Assembly (NCBI GenBank): GCA_049323755.1
Contig: JBMOPE010000013.1
Coordinates: forward strand, 1 to 64,000
Source: BRHc4a sp049323755
GTDB taxonomy: Bacteria > Bacillota > Desulfotomaculia > Desulfotomaculales > Desulfocucumaceae
DNA length: 64,000 nucleotides
Direction: 5' to 3'
Of the stretch, positions 8,730 through 17,644 are shown piece by piece. Below the pieces are notes generated by a model, which worked only from the letters and a program-made list of their open reading frames with translations, made no database searches and was not told the DNA's origin. Position numbers and translations under genes: made by a program. Each line of letters starts with the position of its first letter. Position 1 is the first letter of the stretch.

Positions 8730-8750
8730 ACCTTATTACTATTATAAGGT
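8730..8750. promoter_or_regulatory. Inverted-repeat operator upstream of the XRE gene
   Basis: ACCTTAT (8,730-8,736) and ATAAGGT (8,744-8,750) are perfect 7-bp arms with a 7-bp centre. The proximal arm contains the ribosome site of the XRE gene. This placement fits a dimeric XRE repressor controlling its own cargo operon. Confidence 0.5.
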
Positions 8751-8840
8751 AAATATTAGCAAATGTAAAATATTTTTATATAATGAAAATAATTATTCCA
8801 ATTTGTCTATATATAATACATTATGTAATTTTTCAAATAA

Positions 8841-8881
8841 AAAGAAAAACACTCCCTTTTAATGAATCCAAAAGAGAGTGT
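8841..8881 (-). terminator. Intrinsic terminator of the tns operon
   Basis: Arms 8,849-8,860 and 8,870-8,881 pair over 12 bp with one G-U. On the minus strand the hairpin is followed by TTTTCTTTTT. It lies 45 bases past the tnsE stop and separates tnsABCDE from the cargo operon. Confidence 0.88.
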
Positions 8882-8925
8882 CATTATCCAACAAAAAGAT
8901 ATTTAGGAGTCACGAAAATAAAACT

Positions 8926-10533
8926 TTAGCTCAATTTTGATAAAAGCCTTATCCCCCATCTAACAGGCGGCTGAAATTTGACATGTTTCATTTTTTCAAA
9001 CATAACACTTTTATATTTGGAAAGGTCATTAACATCCCAATGCCCTCCCTTAAAAACCAGTGATTGTAACAGACCATTGATTATTTTCTCCATTGTTTGC
9101 GGAGAAATATCCATCATTGGTTTAATCAAAAGCGTAGAAACCGACCAAGAATCCGGACGGGACACTTCCAGGACCCAGCAAGGGGAGCTCCCAGGTAGTT
9201 TAATAAACAACACAGCACAGACCCGCCTAGGACCTTCAGGGCAAAACGAGAACTTTTTCCCCAATGGCAGGTTAATAATCCCCATAGACATCGAAGCGCC
9301 CTTTACGGTTTCGGCGATGTATTCTACAGCCTTGTAGAATTCCTCCAGGCCCTGACCCGTATATCCCTGAACAACATCGAGGCTGTCAAATTCAATGGGT
9401 TTAATCTCTCCACCTGTTACCGACTCATCCAAACCAACAATCGATTTCTTTTCCTTTATTACTGTTTTCCCTTTTTTCCCGGTCTTAAAGACAACTGAAA
9501 CGCCTCTTCCACTTTTCGCTAAAGGCATAGCCCTTACTTTTGGAAGCCTGTTAAATCCAAGGCCCATTGCAGGCAAAGCGATTTTTTCCTGGCTGCTGTT
9601 TTGTTTCACGCTTTTATCTTGACCATCCAGGGTATGGTCTGATTCCGGATCTTCCTCTTTTATCTTTCTTCGCTTGGACACATCCAACGTTTTTCGGTCT
9701 ATTATCAATGGGTGTGAGTAATTGATACGCCTGAAAGGTATGGATAAACCATCTGCACCAAGCAATTCTAAAATTAAAATATTATTACCCTCGGAAATGC
9801 CACGATAAGTCCATCTAGTGTTTTGAAAGACTGGCGGCCTTATTTTAATAGAAATTCCATTTCTCAATTCTGCAAGAGGATCTCCAGGATTATTTCTCAC
9901 AGCCTCTCGAAAAAGGTTGTTATATACATTATCCCACGAGTCTTTGACAACCCAATTAAGCCATACTAGCAAAACGAGCATTTTCTCGTCTAAAACACTT
10001 TTAGGAACCATTTCATTAAAACCCATGTAAACCTTGGCATCAGACACAGCCGCATTATCTATTATCAAATCCAAGCCATGCGGTACAAGGACCAAATTTG
10101 CTAGCATTTTGTTGGAAGCAAAAAAAGCGCGGACCAGTTCAACACAAGGAATATAAAACTGATTGCCCTGGGCGGAAAAACTCCATAAACACTCCTTGCC
10201 CATATTTTTATTTTTATAAAGGGAATAGAGCTCTACTGGTATTTTAAAACCACCACAGAAACTCCCACTCGCGCCGGCTCCTATTGAAACTGTATCATTC
10301 AATCCCAATTTTTGAGTATCTAATGGCAGACCGTTAGAATATTTCTGACCGAACCTGAGATACGGCAGAAGCCCCCATGGGTATATGACCCACTTGATTT
10401 GACCCGTGGATCTGAGAAAAGCTACCTCCATCCTCCATTGTCCATCCCGAATTTGACGTGGGGAACAAATCCATCTCAACTCCACAATTTCATCATTAAT
10501 AAATGGCCAAGGATTTAGCCTAAGCTGGGGCAT
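8926..10533 (-). CDS. tnsE: TnsE-like transposition target-selection protein
   Basis: This 535-residue protein matches TnsE in size (Tn7 TnsE is 538 aa) and in being the last gene of the tns operon. TnsE directs insertion into replicating DNA, conjugal plasmids and lagging-strand structures by contacting the sliding clamp. Recognisable TnsE-type stretches are PCVELVRAFFASNK around residue 130 and the conserved C-terminal half (about 360-535) with CAVLFIKLPG and WVLEVSRPDSWSVSTL. A charged linker lies near 280-315. It overlaps the tnsD 3' end by 19 bases. The start is ATG with GGAAG 7 bases upstream. The identification rests partly on gene order. Confidence 0.82.
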   Translation of the reverse strand: MPQLRLNPWPFINDEIVELRWICSPRQIRDGQWRMEVAFLRSTGQIKWVIYPWGLLPYLRFGQKYSNGLPLDTQKLGLNDTVSIGAGASGSFCGGFKIPVELYSLYKNKNMGKECLWSFSAQGNQFYIPCVELVRAFFASNKMLANLVLVPHGLDLIIDNAAVSDAKVYMGFNEMVPKSVLDEKMLVLLVWLNWVVKDSWDNVYNNLFREAVRNNPGDPLAELRNGISIKIRPPVFQNTRWTYRGISEGNNILILELLGADGLSIPFRRINYSHPLIIDRKTLDVSKRRKIKEEDPESDHTLDGQDKSVKQNSSQEKIALPAMGLGFNRLPKVRAMPLAKSGRGVSVVFKTGKKGKTVIKEKKSIVGLDESVTGGEIKPIEFDSLDVVQGYTGQGLEEFYKAVEYIAETVKGASMSMGIINLPLGKKFSFCPEGPRRVCAVLFIKLPGSSPCWVLEVSRPDSWSVSTLLIKPMMDISPQTMEKIINGLLQSLVFKGGHWDVNDLSKYKSVMFEKMKHVKFQPPVRWGIRLLSKLS

Positions 10534-12107
10534 TCTCTTTCTTCCTCCGAATCAATGAATCCAGAATAATATAAAACCCAATTTCGTATTTCAACTGCAA
10601 CTACATCTGCATATACTTTTCCAAGTCCGGCCAGCCTCACTATTTTCCATTCTTTAATCCCTTTGTGATTTTGAACCAACACCCTTACAGCCCATCGGAC
10701 TCTCCTAATCTGAAAATCAACAACCGACTCAACAACGCTTTTAAGATAACATAAGGTTTCAGGCAGTCTATCCAAATGTTTCTCAAGAATAGCCAAGGAA
10801 CTGATCATTTTACCTATCCTGCTTATCGTAATCCGTTGGGGCTTATCCACGCTGTTTAAAAGACTTTTAACGGCTTTTTTAACTTTTTCCAAAATGGCAA
10901 AGTCTCTGGCCTCCCAGTCCACTCTAACTGATATTGCCACTTTCTTTTTGCTTGCAGGGGAGTTGTCATCCAACCATTGTCTGTCATGTCTGTATAGCCA
11001 AGCATAAACACCAGGCTCTTTTTTACGCATCTCTGTTTTACCCAGGGAAGGGTCCTTATCTAGCAGGCGCAGCCAGCTATTTCGGTAGTTTACACTAACA
11101 ATCCCCTGCACTTCAGAAGACTCTTTTCTAATCTCCTGCTTGTCCAATCTTAATTCATCATTCAATCTGTTATAAATATCAGTTAAAAAAGCTCTTGCGC
11201 CACCTGCTAAGAAACGCATCATCAGCAAGTGACGAATAGGATGAATGGCCTTTCGTGGCGTTCGGGTAATCTCTTTTATCCAGTCCCATTCATTTGCTTT
11301 TGTCACTCCAGACTGCAAGAAATTAAGTAATTCCAAACCATAATATGAGACAAATTCATTGGCTAACGGCTCCTGCCGGACGTTTCCTTTGGGAGTTATC
11401 AACCCACGCTTATTTAAAAGCACAAGGTAACACATTTGAAACCAATCCAGCTTTAAATGTTTATAATTTTGTTCCATAAGCCACTGAGCATCCTTCGCCA
11501 AAGCAACAAGGTGTTCCATTTGAATTGAAGTGTATATATTTGAAACTACCGTGGCGAGGCAATTTTTCAGCAATGCCGGAACAAATTCATGCCTGTTGAA
11601 TCCATGGACCGGAACTGCGCTGCTTAACAATGGAACTGCATGTTCAGGACAGACCAGCACGCCTGGTAATTGATGCACCCTATGCCAATATAATTCTCCA
11701 AACTTCTCAAAATCTTCACGTGCACACTCCGGACAAAACCGCAAATTAGATGGTATGGATATTGCTCCGGCCATTATTCCAGCCCGTGTATGGATATTAC
11801 CCCCATTGAAACCTATCATGGAAGCATGAACTTTCTGAGCAATTTCCGGAGATAAAAATGCCGCATAATATGGATAAAGTGTATGATAGTGTATTAAGAC
11901 ATCCGTTGTATAAGAGGCACCTACAGGCATATTTTTAATAAGCGTCCCCAGATTACTGGGTAAATCCACCACAGCTACAACACTGGCAGAATTAAACAAT
12001 TCCTGTGTAGTCATTTTAGGGCCCGTATTGCCCGATCTAATGTGATACCTGGCGAAAACACTGTACAATAACTCATCCCTGTAGGGATGCGGAAAGAAGG
12101 CCAGCAT
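10515..12107 (-). CDS. tnsD: TnsD/TniQ-family target-site-binding protein
   Basis: This 530-residue protein begins with the TniQ signature (FFPHPYRDELLYSVFARYH) and carries the zinc-binding site C125-x2-C128 (FCPECA) with C153 and H156 (VCPEH). TnsD binds a specific chromosomal attachment sequence and recruits TnsC. Tn7 TnsD is 508 aa, so this is a long-form TnsD with its own DNA-binding C-terminus rather than a short TniQ. The chromosomal target is unclear because the right flank is not a classical attTn7. It follows tnsC by 13 bases and overlaps tnsE. Confidence 0.92.
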   Translation of the reverse strand: MLAFFPHPYRDELLYSVFARYHIRSGNTGPKMTTQELFNSASVVAVVDLPSNLGTLIKNMPVGASYTTDVLIHYHTLYPYYAAFLSPEIAQKVHASMIGFNGGNIHTRAGIMAGAISIPSNLRFCPECAREDFEKFGELYWHRVHQLPGVLVCPEHAVPLLSSAVPVHGFNRHEFVPALLKNCLATVVSNIYTSIQMEHLVALAKDAQWLMEQNYKHLKLDWFQMCYLVLLNKRGLITPKGNVRQEPLANEFVSYYGLELLNFLQSGVTKANEWDWIKEITRTPRKAIHPIRHLLMMRFLAGGARAFLTDIYNRLNDELRLDKQEIRKESSEVQGIVSVNYRNSWLRLLDKDPSLGKTEMRKKEPGVYAWLYRHDRQWLDDNSPASKKKVAISVRVDWEARDFAILEKVKKAVKSLLNSVDKPQRITISRIGKMISSLAILEKHLDRLPETLCYLKSVVESVVDFQIRRVRWAVRVLVQNHKGIKEWKIVRLAGLGKVYADVVAVEIRNWVLYYSGFIDSEEERECPSLG

Positions 12108-12120
12108 TTTACTTCACCGC

Positions 12121-13791
12121 CTAGAAGGTCAGATCTTGTGCAGGTGTTTTGATCCAACCGCTTTCTTTTAAAGAGTCATAGGCCGACCATTGCTTTGCTT
12201 TCCCACGGTTCACTATATCTATTAGTACCAACGGTTCACGTTTTTCAGTTTTTGGTCCTTTCAGTTTATTGGTTTCTTTAGTTACAGCAGCAGTCGAATT
12301 TGCCATACCGGAGCCAAGGGCAAGGCGGGCCGCCCGCTGTATAATTTCACCAGTGTTTTCCGATTCACTGCTATCAGCCAAAACCCGTTCCGCTGCTGTT
12401 TGGGCCACTTTAGGCTCTATCTGCAGCTGCAACAGCGCTAATACAACCTGTTCCAGTAGACTTTCTGTCTTTTGCTGTCTTCTTTCAGCCTCTTTCATCC
12501 TTTGTAGCCGGATTTGCTCTTTCAAGCTTATCCCCGGCTTGAAACGCAGGTAATAGTCATCAACATCTACAGGCCGAATATCATCGTACTTTGATATCTC
12601 CAAAAGATTACCTGATTTTAACGCCTGTAGCATGGGCCTGACCAATTGCAGGCTGTCCTTGGCTACCTGGTGGATTAACGAGGGACTGATTGTCTCTTCT
12701 TCCGTTGCGATTGCTCTCCACTGGCACATCATGAAAATTTTCATTGCAATATCTATGATGCCCTGGCTCTCTTCGTACAAGGAGTCTTTTAGTTCCTGGG
12801 TCTGTGGGGTCTCGTTTCGGGTCCACTGGTAAATCCACATCCCCTCAGTTAGCAAGTCCCAGTTATCCCCCTGTTCAAGCCTCTCCCACACCATGTTACC
12901 CTGGCCGCTACTACGGCGCGCTTGCCTAAAATCATGATTAAGGACTGACAACGCCTTTGGAGTGCCAACCATTACCACTGGGATGCCGATGGTATTAACC
13001 AAGGTCACAAAGAAATTCAACATCTTGTCGGCGCCACCGCTTTTGGCCAAATTCAGGTGCTGGATTTCATCTATAATCAATACTCCAACGCAGTGCAGGT
13101 TGGCAATCTGGGCCATTCTCGCCAGCATAGCATCAATAGATAGCCTGTTTGACGCGAACTTTTGATAATAATTTGTTCCCAATAACCTATCTACTTCTGT
13201 GAAGAAGTTGATGCAGAGCCCTTTTAAAGAACCGTCAAAGGGGCAGTCCAACTTTAGCCAGACCAATTGATACAGGTTTAAAGGCGTTTCGTGCACAATA
13301 ACCTGAGGGTACAAAGCCAGGATTCTTTCTATCGCCGTTGTTTTTCCTACCCCCGACACGCCTATCAAAGAAAAACTGGAAGCCGTAGTTCGAGTATCAT
13401 TCCATTCAGAAAAGGATTGCGATTCGATAATTCGCTGGTATCCCTCTTGAAGCAGCATGGCATAATCCCTTTTGCGGGGGTTTCTGCCAATATAGCCTTG
13501 GCGGATAATACTGGAAAACCGCTTTTCCAAGGTCAAATGCTGCTCTAAAGGCTGAAAATAACGTAATAGCCTGCTGACACAGTGATATCTATAATGAGGT
13601 TCCAGTTGACGCTCCCCTGGGTTAACTTGGGGATATACCATGAGGGCTTCAACTGCGGCCTCTTCCGATAAAATGGGCGGCAGGGCTTCAATCAGAGGAT
13701 TCCCCTGGTAATCCGGAATCGCTTGTTCCACATACTCGGCAATAACCGCCTGCCTATTGCCCGGCAAAAGTTTGTCATTCTTCTTTCCCAT
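12121..13791 (-). CDS. tnsC: TnsC-type AAA+ transposition regulator
   Basis: This 556-residue AAA+ ATPase has Walker A GVSGVGKTT (144-152) and Walker B VLIIDEIQHL (237-246, D241-E242). TnsC links target-selection proteins (TnsD or TnsE) to the TnsAB transposase and gives target immunity. The N-terminal 130 residues and the C-terminal tail (about 400-556) are the regions that would contact TnsD and TnsAB. It overlaps the tnsB end by 17 bases, so the genes are translationally coupled. Confidence 0.94.
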   Translation of the reverse strand: MGKKNDKLLPGNRQAVIAEYVEQAIPDYQGNPLIEALPPILSEEAAVEALMVYPQVNPGERQLEPHYRYHCVSRLLRYFQPLEQHLTLEKRFSSIIRQGYIGRNPRKRDYAMLLQEGYQRIIESQSFSEWNDTRTTASSFSLIGVSGVGKTTAIERILALYPQVIVHETPLNLYQLVWLKLDCPFDGSLKGLCINFFTEVDRLLGTNYYQKFASNRLSIDAMLARMAQIANLHCVGVLIIDEIQHLNLAKSGGADKMLNFFVTLVNTIGIPVVMVGTPKALSVLNHDFRQARRSSGQGNMVWERLEQGDNWDLLTEGMWIYQWTRNETPQTQELKDSLYEESQGIIDIAMKIFMMCQWRAIATEEETISPSLIHQVAKDSLQLVRPMLQALKSGNLLEISKYDDIRPVDVDDYYLRFKPGISLKEQIRLQRMKEAERRQQKTESLLEQVVLALLQLQIEPKVAQTAAERVLADSSESENTGEIIQRAARLALGSGMANSTAAVTKETNKLKGPKTEKREPLVLIDIVNRGKAKQWSAYDSLKESGWIKTPAQDLTF

Positions 13792-15946
13792 GTATTTTTT
13801 CCCTCTGCTTTCTTTTCAGCAACTCCATGGGACCGAGTGGAGAAGGAATAACGGGCGCTTTTTTATCCTTCTGACGAACAGCGACCGGAGCAAGTGAACC
13901 TTTGTCCAGTTCGAAGGCCTCTTCTTCCCTCCGGCGCTCACGCTCTTCCTTGCGATATGTGCGTATCTTTTTAACCCGGCTGGCCTTGCTTTGGTTCCGG
14001 TTCTGCAATTCCGTTGTCATTATTTCAGCCGTCTGGACAATGGATTCGATTTGACTTATTAAATCCACTGAATCTTGCATTTCTTTGTCATGCATCGTTT
14101 TTTGCATTTGTTTTTCATATTCCAAGAGATATACAATTTCATCATAACTTTTGCCTCGATAGCGCTCCTGGCTTTCCAACAGATAACACTTTTCATATCC
14201 GCGGCCATTTTCATCTCGGATATAAACGAAATCTATGTTACGGGGATCGTATGAGATATATGCCTTCCATGTTCCCTCTGTCCGGGCGCGATCAAACCAG
14301 AACTCTTTAACAGCACGCTGGCAACTGTAATACATTTTTTTAAATTTAATTCCCTTAGGTGTGACGGTAACTTTATCTACAGGCATTAGATTTAGCTTCA
14401 CAATATCTTCAGGGTAGCTGCGAAGTTTTCCGGATCGATTGGAAATACCCCATTTCCACAATTCTATGGGTACCTGAGGAATATCATCATCAATCATCAT
14501 CTCATCGCGGCTGTAATTGGTAAGATAGTGGTTATTATTATGGTGAAGAGCGCAATGGATCAGTATTTGGGTAAACTGGTACAAATCCAGCTTGGCATCC
14601 AGCCGGTAATCCCTCGCTCCTCTCTGCCTAAAATCAGTATCAACATATCCCGGCAAGAATGGTTTCACCCTGGCGTGAACAGTACGAAAATATCTCTCCA
14701 CGATCCCTTTCCAATCAGCCCGGTAAGGAGCAGTGTTTTCAATACGCACATTAAGAGCGCTGCTCAAATTTTCAACTACTTTACCTTCCAGTTCACCCCG
14801 GTCGCCCAGAATTGCTTCCGGCAGGTGGGCACAGGGCCACTGTTCACTGCTGATATCAATCCCATACTCCTTACAGAACCCCACCTTGTTTGCTGCCGCA
14901 TTGGCCAGAGCCATCATTGCCCCTAACCAGGATGGCCCTTCTAGGCCAATATAAAGTCCAGCAATCATACGGCTAAATACGTCGATTAACACATATATAA
15001 CGGGACGGCCGATGATCCAGTTTCGGTTATACCTGGAAACCAGGTACACGTCAGCAATAGTCGCATCAATTTGAAACCTCGAACCTGGTCCCACTACTTC
15101 CTGATCAGATGTTCCTAAAATGGGCCGATGGTCTTTAAGATACTTTTTGGGGCCTTTTCTAGCTACCATCACTTCTTTTACATTGAATTCTTTCTCATAC
15201 CAGTACCTGAACTGCCCCGGTGTAGGGCGTTCTTCCTCCGGCACAAGAATAGTCTTCTTTACGCCATTCTCGAAACAATGGGTCTCTGAAAAAAACTCTT
15301 TTATCATGAGTTGATAGGCTATAGATAGCGGATTCTCTTTTTCCGTCAGTAAAAATTTGTTTGCTGCTGTCCGAAAAATACGCTTGATATCCTCGTTTAC
15401 ATTTACTCCTTCCCCTTGAATATGGGTATGTTTTCGCGGACGTCCAAGTTTTTTATCAGATGCCTTCCGGGGTTCACCCCTTGCACCCGAATTTTCATAG
15501 TCGGAGAGCAGGGCATTTTTTGTTTTGCCACGCTGCCAATAACGCCTGAGATATTTGTATACATACCTTTTTGTAACCCCTTGTTCTTTCATAACCTGTT
15601 GTATAAGGGGGCCACGTGAAATTCTCCGGTAAACAGCAGGTTCGTTTTCCTCCGAAACAATTGGCCCAATAATCCCCCAGGCCCGATCCCGAAGCCTACG
15701 GTTTTTTTCACCTAATTGTGTTTCATCCACCAACCGGGCCCAGGGATCATCTATTACTCTCACCATATCTCCGGTTTCCAACATCTTTATGATATCGACT
15801 ACCTTGCGGGTTTGGGGCAAAGCCTCATCCGAATTTATATCAATCGTATAAACAATGATGTTGCCTGGATCAATCCATAGAATTCTTTCTGTAATATCTT
15901 TGCCTTCAATGTCTTTAAACCTGAACAACTCATTAACTGACAGCAT
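13775..15946 (-). CDS. tnsB: TnsB DDE transposase
   Basis: This 723-residue protein belongs to the retroviral-integrase-fold DDE transposases. The catalytic triad is readable as D294 (FQIDATIADVY), D382 (LGDRGELEG) and E417 (WKGIVERYF), giving the D-35-E spacing typical of Tn7 and Mu. The N-terminal half (1-260) should hold the DNA-binding domains that recognise the 20-bp end repeats. TnsB cuts the 3' ends and joins them to target DNA. The C-terminal 60 residues are basic and charged, the region that in Tn7 touches TnsC. It starts 54 bases after the tnsA stop. Confidence 0.96.
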   Translation of the reverse strand: MLSVNELFRFKDIEGKDITERILWIDPGNIIVYTIDINSDEALPQTRKVVDIIKMLETGDMVRVIDDPWARLVDETQLGEKNRRLRDRAWGIIGPIVSEENEPAVYRRISRGPLIQQVMKEQGVTKRYVYKYLRRYWQRGKTKNALLSDYENSGARGEPRKASDKKLGRPRKHTHIQGEGVNVNEDIKRIFRTAANKFLLTEKENPLSIAYQLMIKEFFSETHCFENGVKKTILVPEEERPTPGQFRYWYEKEFNVKEVMVARKGPKKYLKDHRPILGTSDQEVVGPGSRFQIDATIADVYLVSRYNRNWIIGRPVIYVLIDVFSRMIAGLYIGLEGPSWLGAMMALANAAANKVGFCKEYGIDISSEQWPCAHLPEAILGDRGELEGKVVENLSSALNVRIENTAPYRADWKGIVERYFRTVHARVKPFLPGYVDTDFRQRGARDYRLDAKLDLYQFTQILIHCALHHNNNHYLTNYSRDEMMIDDDIPQVPIELWKWGISNRSGKLRSYPEDIVKLNLMPVDKVTVTPKGIKFKKMYYSCQRAVKEFWFDRARTEGTWKAYISYDPRNIDFVYIRDENGRGYEKCYLLESQERYRGKSYDEIVYLLEYEKQMQKTMHDKEMQDSVDLISQIESIVQTAEIMTTELQNRNQSKASRVKKIRTYRKEERERRREEEAFELDKGSLAPVAVRQKDKKAPVIPSPLGPMELLKRKQREKIHGKEE

Positions 15947-16000
15947 GACCCATCACCTTTTCCTGAACCATAAAAGTGCTCTGACTTAAACTAAAATCTT

Positions 16001-16792
16001 TCAGGTAAATCCGAGGCGTTGCTTTTTCCGGTTCACAAAATCCGTTTGCAAAATTTTATGCGCCATAAGGTATTTGGCTAGATTTAAAAAAACTCCGTTT
16101 TCAAGATTGAACTCCCTGTTCAAGCGAGAAACCAAAGTTTGCAAGGTGCATTCTTCACGAGGAATGGATTTAATCAGCACTTCCAGTAAATCGTTTACTT
16201 CAGCATCCTTTAAATCAGTAAGCCCATCCAACCATTTGAAAGGGTGAATCCACTCCACATTAGCAGCTAATATTTTAGGGATATCCAAATCCGTAACGAT
16301 CCCCCAATCAATTCCCTGTTCCCTCCAATAGGCTCGTTCGATTTCAAGCTTTTCAAGTGTTCTTGGTTTCTCCAATTCTTCATGGGGTTTAATTGTTCTG
16401 GCCAGAAAAACAGTTTTTTTCTGCTCCCTTACTGTAATAAAGAAGTCTGTAGTGAAGACAAGGGGGGTTTTGGTCTGCCGGTCTACGGGATGATGGATAT
16501 GTTTCCGATGAGCAAGACTTATAGTTTTTTCTCGATCCAACGGGTATTGCTCTCTGATATCCACCACATTATCAGCCCACTCCAAGAGGAAGAAATACCT
16601 CTTTTCATTATCTGACATCAGGTGATGCAATCTCCCTGTCTTCCAACCTTTGATACGAGAGACCCGTCCGGTGGAGGGCACATCCTGTATGGTAAGCCAG
16701 GGCTTGTAATCCTTGCCTTCTCCCTGGCCCCTTCCCTCTCTGAAATACCGTTCAATCTTTCCTTCATCCCAACCCATGTTTCGTTTCGACAT
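16001..16792 (-). CDS. tnsA: TnsA endonuclease
   Basis: This 263-residue protein is the size of Tn7 TnsA (273 aa). The restriction-enzyme-like active site is seen as E63 (DNEKRYFFLLEW), D116 (VFTTDFFIT) and K135 (ARTIKPHEEL), matching the E-D-(Q)xK arrangement. TnsA cuts the 5' ends of the element, so transposition should be cut-and-paste. The C-terminal domain (about 175-263) is a winged-helix-type region that contacts TnsC in Tn7. The start is ATG at 16,792 with AAGGGTGG 6 bases upstream. It is the first gene of the operon and lies 140 bases inside the transposon end. Confidence 0.95.
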   Translation of the reverse strand: MSKRNMGWDEGKIERYFREGRGQGEGKDYKPWLTIQDVPSTGRVSRIKGWKTGRLHHLMSDNEKRYFFLLEWADNVVDIREQYPLDREKTISLAHRKHIHHPVDRQTKTPLVFTTDFFITVREQKKTVFLARTIKPHEELEKPRTLEKLEIERAYWREQGIDWGIVTDLDIPKILAANVEWIHPFKWLDGLTDLKDAEVNDLLEVLIKSIPREECTLQTLVSRLNREFNLENGVFLNLAKYLMAHKILQTDFVNRKKQRLGFT

Positions 16793-16796
16793 AAAA

Positions 16797-16843
16797 AACC
16801 ACCCTTTTACAATATGTTATAACAATACCATAAAAAGGTGGTT
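16797..16843 (-). promoter_or_regulatory. tnsA upstream inverted repeat with internal palindrome
   Basis: AACCACC (16,797-16,803) pairs with GGTGGTT (16,837-16,843), and between them lies the perfect 10-bp palindrome TGTTATAACA (16,815-16,824). In a transcript starting further upstream, one arm would cover the tnsA ribosome site (AAGGGTGG). As DNA it could be an operator. The region also abuts the innermost TnsB site, so TnsB binding could affect tnsA transcription. Confidence 0.35.
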
Positions 16844-16931
16844 CAGTATACAACTTCTTTTTTCAGTATACAACTATATTTTTGAGTATATTACTTTATT
16901 TTTCAGTATACAACTTTATTTTCATTCTACA
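16842..16931 (-). repeat. Transposon right end: tandem 20-bp TnsB-type binding sites and terminus
   Basis: Four tandem copies of a 20-bp unit, read inward as AAAATAAAGTTGTATACTGA, occupy 16,842-16,921 with exact 20-bp periodicity; the third from the inside has two changes. Outside them is TGTAGAAT (16,931 to 16,924). The unit closely resembles the Tn7 right-end TnsB site (ACAATAAAGTCTTAAACTGA-like, from memory), and the 8-bp terminus beginning TGT matches Tn7 layout. The end is therefore placed at 16,931. Confidence 0.88.
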
Positions 16932-16936
16932 AGTTG
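16932..16936. other. Predicted 5-bp target-site duplication (AGTTG)
   Basis: Tn7 family elements duplicate 5 bp on insertion. The five bases just outside the right terminus are AGTTG, and the same bases should precede the left end, which is outside the window. Confidence 0.4.
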
Positions 16937-17051
16937 TTCTACCACCAAAGCAACTCTATACTGGTGTTACGCACTTAACCAGTTCTTTAAAAGTTTTATC
17001 ACAGAAAAAAGCTGTTCTGTATAAAATATGGTAAAAACAGGCGGTGATTTT

Positions 17052-17597
17052 ATGGCTTATATAGTAAGACAGGGTGACACTATGGACAGAGTAGCCCGGG
17101 CAATGAATGTACGCTTACAGGAACTAATTGCTGCCAATCCCCATTTAGAGGATCCGGATAACATACAGATAGGGGATATAGTTTTAATGCCCGGTGAGAC
17201 TATGCCTGCTTCACAGGCTCTATCAGACTGGTGCAGCTTTGTTTTGGATATTGTTGGCAATAGGGTTCCCGAGCCCGGTGTGGCGCTGGTGCAGTTTCCG
17301 GTCAGAAGGCACGTATTTGTGGCTACAATGAGCATGCCCCCGCCGTCTCAGTTTGGAAATCAGTTTAATATATACACCGCCTGGATAGCAGATAGTGTTT
17401 CTCCCCTGAGAGTGAAGGATTTTCTTGATTTAAGCCCTACAGCGGCACCAGGTTTTTGGGCTAATCACAAAAATATTCCCTCCCTTGCCCCCAACGATTT
17501 TATAGTGGTTACCCCGGAAGTTTCCGGACACGGACTCCAGCCCACAAATCCTATACCAGTGCTTAGGGGAAACCTGGTGAGATGTTGCAGGGGATAA
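17052..17597 (+). CDS. LysM-domain protein
   Basis: This 181-residue protein has one N-terminal LysM domain (about 2-46: YIVRQGDTMDRVARAMNV through IQIGDIVLMPG) that binds peptidoglycan or chitin-like glycans. The remaining 130 residues are an unrecognised domain rich in Pro, Phe and Val. There is no signal peptide, as in many spore-associated LysM proteins that act in the mother cell or cortex, so a sporulation role is possible. The start is ATG at 17,052 after AGGCGGTGA, 8 codons inside the longer open frame. It is the first chromosomal gene right of the transposon, whose insertion lies about 120 bases upstream and may have displaced its promoter. Confidence 0.8.
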   Translation: MAYIVRQGDTMDRVARAMNVRLQELIAANPHLEDPDNIQIGDIVLMPGETMPASQALSDWCSFVLDIVGNRVPEPGVALVQFPVRRHVFVATMSMPPPSQFGNQFNIYTAWIADSVSPLRVKDFLDLSPTAAPGFWANHKNIPSLAPNDFIVVTPEVSGHGLQPTNPIPVLRGNLVRCCRG

Positions 17598-17644
17598 AGA
17601 AATAAAGAATACATGAAAGATTTATTTTGTCATAAAATGATATT

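Larger units (their letters stand above)
1..16931 (-). mobile_element. Tn7-like transposon, right part (left end outside window)
   Basis: This element is defined by a complete tnsABCDE set read leftward from its right end and by cargo genes in the same orientation. The right boundary is placed at 16,931. Reading inward, the sequence is TGTAGAAT followed at once by tandem 20-bp sites, which is the Tn7 layout of an 8-bp terminus plus TnsB sites. No matching left end (TGT followed by direct AATAAAGTTGTATACT-type sites) was found in positions 1-16,000, so the element continues left. The cargo is visibly more AT-rich than the chromosome to the right of 17,000. The right end faces the 5' side of a LysM gene rather than the 3' end of glmS or another classical attachment gene. 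Confidence 0.9.

Noticed and set aside
16842..16931. Possible CRISPR array (evenly spaced 20-bp repeats)
   Set aside because: The repeats are contiguous without spacers and sit at the transposon end in the Tn7 TnsB-site arrangement; no cas genes are nearby.
1..16931. Left end of the transposon inside the window
   Set aside because: No TGT followed by direct copies of the 20-bp site was found between 1 and 16,000; the cargo runs off the window.
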